NCBI GenBank assembly: GCA_947497905.1
Contig: CANMIH010000011.1
Coordinates: forward strand, 1 to 64,000
Reading direction: 5' to 3'
DNA from: an uncultured Pelagimonas sp.
GTDB lineage: Bacteria; Pseudomonadota; Alphaproteobacteria; Rhodobacterales; Rhodobacteraceae
DNA length: 64,000 nucleotides
Position numbers and translations under genes: made by a program. The notes beneath the pieces were generated by a model. It did no database searches, was not told where the DNA came from, and saw only the letters and a list, made by a program, of their open reading frames with translations. Positions 61,488 to 64,000 of this stretch are shown piece by piece. Positions within the stretch are counted from its first letter, which is position 1. Each line of letters starts with the position of its first letter.

Positions 61488-62131
61488 AAGAAGACAGCCT
61501 AATCCTCTCCCGGCGCGAAGGTGCCTGCCTAACCGTCACCATCAATCGGCCGGATAAAGCCAATTCACTGACCATCGAAATGCTGGTGGCTATGCGAGAC
61601 ATCTTTCGCGCAGCCACCGATGATGATGAACTCGCGGCCATCATCCTAACAGGAGCCGGTGAACGGGTGTTTTGCGCCGGCGCGGATCTAAACACGCTTT
61701 ACAATAAACACGACGGCCCCGACCCTTGGGACGAAATGGCCGCAGCGCTTAGGGGTGTCCCTGTGCTGACTGTGGCAGCCATCAACGGTCCCTGTATCGG
61801 CGGAGGTCTGACTTTGGCGCTAGGCTGCGACACGCGTATCTGCGTGCCTGAAGCCCGGTTTTCCTATCCGGTCCTTAAGAACAACGTGCTGCCCGGACAG
61901 TATGACGTTGACAAGTTACATGCACTCACTGGCCCGGGTCGCAGTGCTTTAATCCTACTCGGCGGAGACACCGTGAGCGCGGAAGACGCCGTTTCTTGGG
62001 GACTGGTAGATCGGTTGGTGCCTCGTGGAACACTGCAAGACGCATGTCACAGTCTCTGTGCCGCCGCACAAGCCGCTGATCGAGGGCATCTGAAAAGATT
62101 GAAATCCATGCTTAAGGGAGGGTCGTCATGA
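61484..62131 (+). CDS. Enoyl-CoA hydratase/isomerase
   Basis: 215 residues, a little short of the usual 255-260. The oxyanion hole segments are GERVFCAGADLNTL and INGPCIGGGLTLALGCDTRI. The start at ATG 61484 overlaps the aldolase stop. The C-terminal end is shortened at the helical trimer-forming part. It acts on a CoA ester, so the neighbouring CoA-transferase probably makes its substrate. Confidence 0.82.
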   Translation: MKEDSLILSRREGACLTVTINRPDKANSLTIEMLVAMRDIFRAATDDDELAAIILTGAGERVFCAGADLNTLYNKHDGPDPWDEMAAALRGVPVLTVAAINGPCIGGGLTLALGCDTRICVPEARFSYPVLKNNVLPGQYDVDKLHALTGPGRSALILLGGDTVSAEDAVSWGLVDRLVPRGTLQDACHSLCAAAQAADRGHLKRLKSMLKGGSS

Positions 62132-63294
62132 AAGGTATTCGCGTTGTCGACATGACGTCTGTTCTGTCCGGTCCGTTTTGCACCTGGCTTTTGGCCAGCC
62201 TCGGCGCTGATGTGATCAAGGTCGAAAACCCCAACGGGGATCTGGCTCGAGGCACCCCACCTTTTGAAGACGGCGTTAGCCTCTATTTCGCTTCGCTGAA
62301 CCGCAACAAGCGTTCCGTGAAACTGGATCTGAAAACTCAGGATGGCAAAGAGGCATTGCACAAACTGCTCGCCACCTCAGACGTCTTTGTCGAGAACATG
62401 CGCCCGGGCGTGCGCGACCGGCTAGGCTGCAGTGACGCCGACCTCAGGCGAATCAATCCACGGCTGATCTCTGCCTCTATCAGTGGCTTCGGCCAGACCG
62501 GCAGCCTATCGCACCGCCCGGCCTATGATATCGTGGTGCAGGCGATGAGCGGCATGATGAGCATCAACGGAGAACTGGATGGCGACCCGACCCGGGTCGG
62601 ATTTTCAGTTGGAGATATCGCCGCCGCGCTCTTCACCACCATCGGCATTCTGCAGCGCCTCTATGAGCGCGATGCCAAAGGGCTGGAAAAAACCAACCAT
62701 TTAGATGTCTCCATGCTCGCCTGCCAGTGGGTGTGCTTGGAGAACGCCTTTGCCCGCTATCTCAACGCAGGTATCGTACCAGGCCCGATCGGCTCACGCC
62801 ATCCATCGATGACACCGTTTGAACCCTACCCAACCGCTGACCAGGACATCGTTATCGGTCTGGGCAGCGACAAGGACTGGCCGCGGTTCTGTGAGGCTAT
62901 TGGTTTTATCGAGCTGCTGGACGACCCGCGCTTTCAAGGCGATGAGGCGCGGTTGGCGAACCGTGACGCGCTGGACGAGGTGTTGGGCGAGCATCTCAAA
63001 CAGCACCCCTCGGCCTATTGGACACAGACCCTAATCGACAATGCGATCCCATGTTCGGTGGTGGAAAATATCCAGTCAATTGCCGACAGCCCGATTGCCG
63101 AAGAATACGCGGCCTTCTCTAGCGTCGAGACCGGTGCAGACGGGCGCGCGATGCGGTTCGCGCGCAATCCCATTGCACCAAGGGATCTGCAGGAAAGCCC
63201 GGCGCCCCAGCTGGGACAGCACACCCGGGAGGTTTTGGCCGAACTGGGCTATGCATCGGATGCCATCGACGCGCTGACTGTAGAAATTTCTTAA
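62128..63294 (+). CDS. CaiB/BaiF-family CoA-transferase
   Basis: 388 residues, class III CoA-transferase. The start (DMTSVLSGPFCTWLLASLGADVI), the catalytic-site Asp region (SLYFASLNRNKRSV before it, AYDIVVQAMSGMMSINGE after it) and the C-terminal PIAPRDLQESPAPQLGQHT pattern are family marks. It overlaps the hydratase by four bases. With hydratase and hydrolase it would form a CoA-linked route for an organic acid or betaine. Confidence 0.88.
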   Translation: MKGIRVVDMTSVLSGPFCTWLLASLGADVIKVENPNGDLARGTPPFEDGVSLYFASLNRNKRSVKLDLKTQDGKEALHKLLATSDVFVENMRPGVRDRLGCSDADLRRINPRLISASISGFGQTGSLSHRPAYDIVVQAMSGMMSINGELDGDPTRVGFSVGDIAAALFTTIGILQRLYERDAKGLEKTNHLDVSMLACQWVCLENAFARYLNAGIVPGPIGSRHPSMTPFEPYPTADQDIVIGLGSDKDWPRFCEAIGFIELLDDPRFQGDEARLANRDALDEVLGEHLKQHPSAYWTQTLIDNAIPCSVVENIQSIADSPIAEEYAAFSSVETGADGRAMRFARNPIAPRDLQESPAPQLGQHTREVLAELGYASDAIDALTVEIS

Positions 63295-63316
63295 TGGCCA
63301 ATTCAGGACACAGCAC

Positions 63317-64000
63317 ATGCCCGAATTTCAAACCCCAGACGGCATTTCAATCTACTATGAAGAGGCTGGGAGCGGCGCTCCCATTGTCTTTGTTCATGAA
63401 TTCGGCGGCGACTACCGCAGCTGGCACCTGCAGGTAGCGGAGCTGAGCCGATCCTTCCGCTGTATCGCCTATAGCGCCCGCGGTTTTCTGCCTTCTGCAG
63501 TTCCGCAGGACCGCAGCCAATACGGGCAATCCTATTCGACCAGCGACCTCCTGGCCCTGATGGACCATCTCGGACTGGACCAGGCCCATGTGGTTGGAAC
63601 CTCCATGGGCAGCTTCACCAGCCTCGACTTCGCACTAAACCACCCGGATCGAACAACCAGCGTAACCCTTGTTGGCAACAGCTCCGGCCCACGGGATGAC
63701 GCCGAACGCACCCGCTACCGGCAAGACTGGGTTAGCCATGAGGCCAAGCTGCGAGAAGAATGCGGTGGGAACGGCGCGGTGGCTGTACTTGAAGAGGATC
63801 CGGCCTATCAGAGTTTTCAGCAAAACGACCCCAAAAACTGGGCTATCTATGCCGAAAACCTGCGCGGTCAACCGCCCGAAGGCGCCGTTCATGTGCTGTC
63901 GACCGTGCATTGGAATCGGCGGTCCCTGTTTGAGGATCAGGCGCGGTTGAAAACCTTCGAAAAGCCGGTGCTTCTGGTGACCGGGAACGAGGATTACTAC
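63317..64000 (+). CDS. Alpha/beta hydrolase, 3' end beyond the window
   Basis: 228 codons are present and open at the right edge; the gene is incomplete. The start (MPEFQTPDGISIYYEEAGSG) and IVFVHEFGGDYRSW give the oxyanion region, and the nucleophile Ser is in VVGTSMGSF (about 96-104). A late LLVTGNEDYY would hold the catalytic Asp. ATG 63317 lies 22 bases after the CoA-transferase stop. It may hydrolyse an ester, lactone or enol-lactone in this pathway. Confidence 0.85.
   Translation, partial: MPEFQTPDGISIYYEEAGSGAPIVFVHEFGGDYRSWHLQVAELSRSFRCIAYSARGFLPSAVPQDRSQYGQSYSTSDLLALMDHLGLDQAHVVGTSMGSFTSLDFALNHPDRTTSVTLVGNSSGPRDDAERTRYRQDWVSHEAKLREECGGNGAVAVLEEDPAYQSFQQNDPKNWAIYAENLRGQPPEGAVHVLSTVHWNRRSLFEDQARLKTFEKPVLLVTGNEDYY

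Overview
The window looks like chromosomal or large-replicon DNA of a marine alphaproteobacterium of the Rhodobacteraceae (Roseobacter group). This rests on the families present (TRAP, Pot-, Rbs-, Liv- and Dpp-type importers, many LysR regulators, amidases, an opine-oxidase-like trio, a Rieske oxygenase, an IS5-family element) and on GC-rich, tightly overlapping operons. There are about 60 genes; no rRNA, tRNA or CRISPR array was seen. By eye the DNA is a mosaic: 1-8.5 kb, 10.6-11.9 kb and 41.7-50.9 kb are clearly less GC-rich than the rest.

Layout. 1-5.6 kb: the N-terminus of a large cadherin/VCBS-type surface protein (minus strand, running off the left edge), divergent from a type I secretion operon of two ABC proteins and a HlyD-type adaptor. 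Both ABC proteins have lost the ATP-binding motifs, the most unusual feature in the window. 5.6-8.5 kb: gene relics, an intact-looking IS5/IS427-type element, a GTTAC/GTAAC repeat cluster and a 57-nt strictly alternating pyrimidine-purine tract. 8.5-12.9 kb: a trimethylamine-dehydrogenase-like flavoprotein, an exported thioredoxin/IalB-like pair and an exported metallo-hydrolase.

12.9-32.5 kb is almost all minus-strand uptake and catabolism: a Pot-type ABC importer with an SGNH hydrolase and a small exported alpha/beta-barrel protein; an Rbs-type ABC importer with an amidase and a paralogue of the same exported protein; and a five-gene Liv-type importer. Divergent from the Liv operon, 32.8-41.7 kb is a plus-strand enzyme set (NTF2-like, VOC, SDR, ADP-ribosylglycohydrolase-fold, DUF1989, amidohydrolase, cyclic-imidase-like deacetylase, amidase, NTF2-like, azoreductase-like) that reads as a pathway for a cyclic amide or imide brought in by the Liv system. 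This is inference.

42.2-50.5 kb holds a Dpp-type peptide importer with a CocE/PepX-type hydrolase and a divergent XRE-type regulator. 51-58.2 kb holds a LysR regulator, a TRAP transporter, a three-subunit opine/D-amino-acid-oxidase-like dehydrogenase and RidA, consistent with import and oxidation of a secondary amine or opine. 58.6-64 kb holds a LysR regulator divergent from an operon of Rieske oxygenase, class II aldolase, enoyl-CoA hydratase, CaiB-type CoA-transferase and an alpha/beta hydrolase cut by the right edge.
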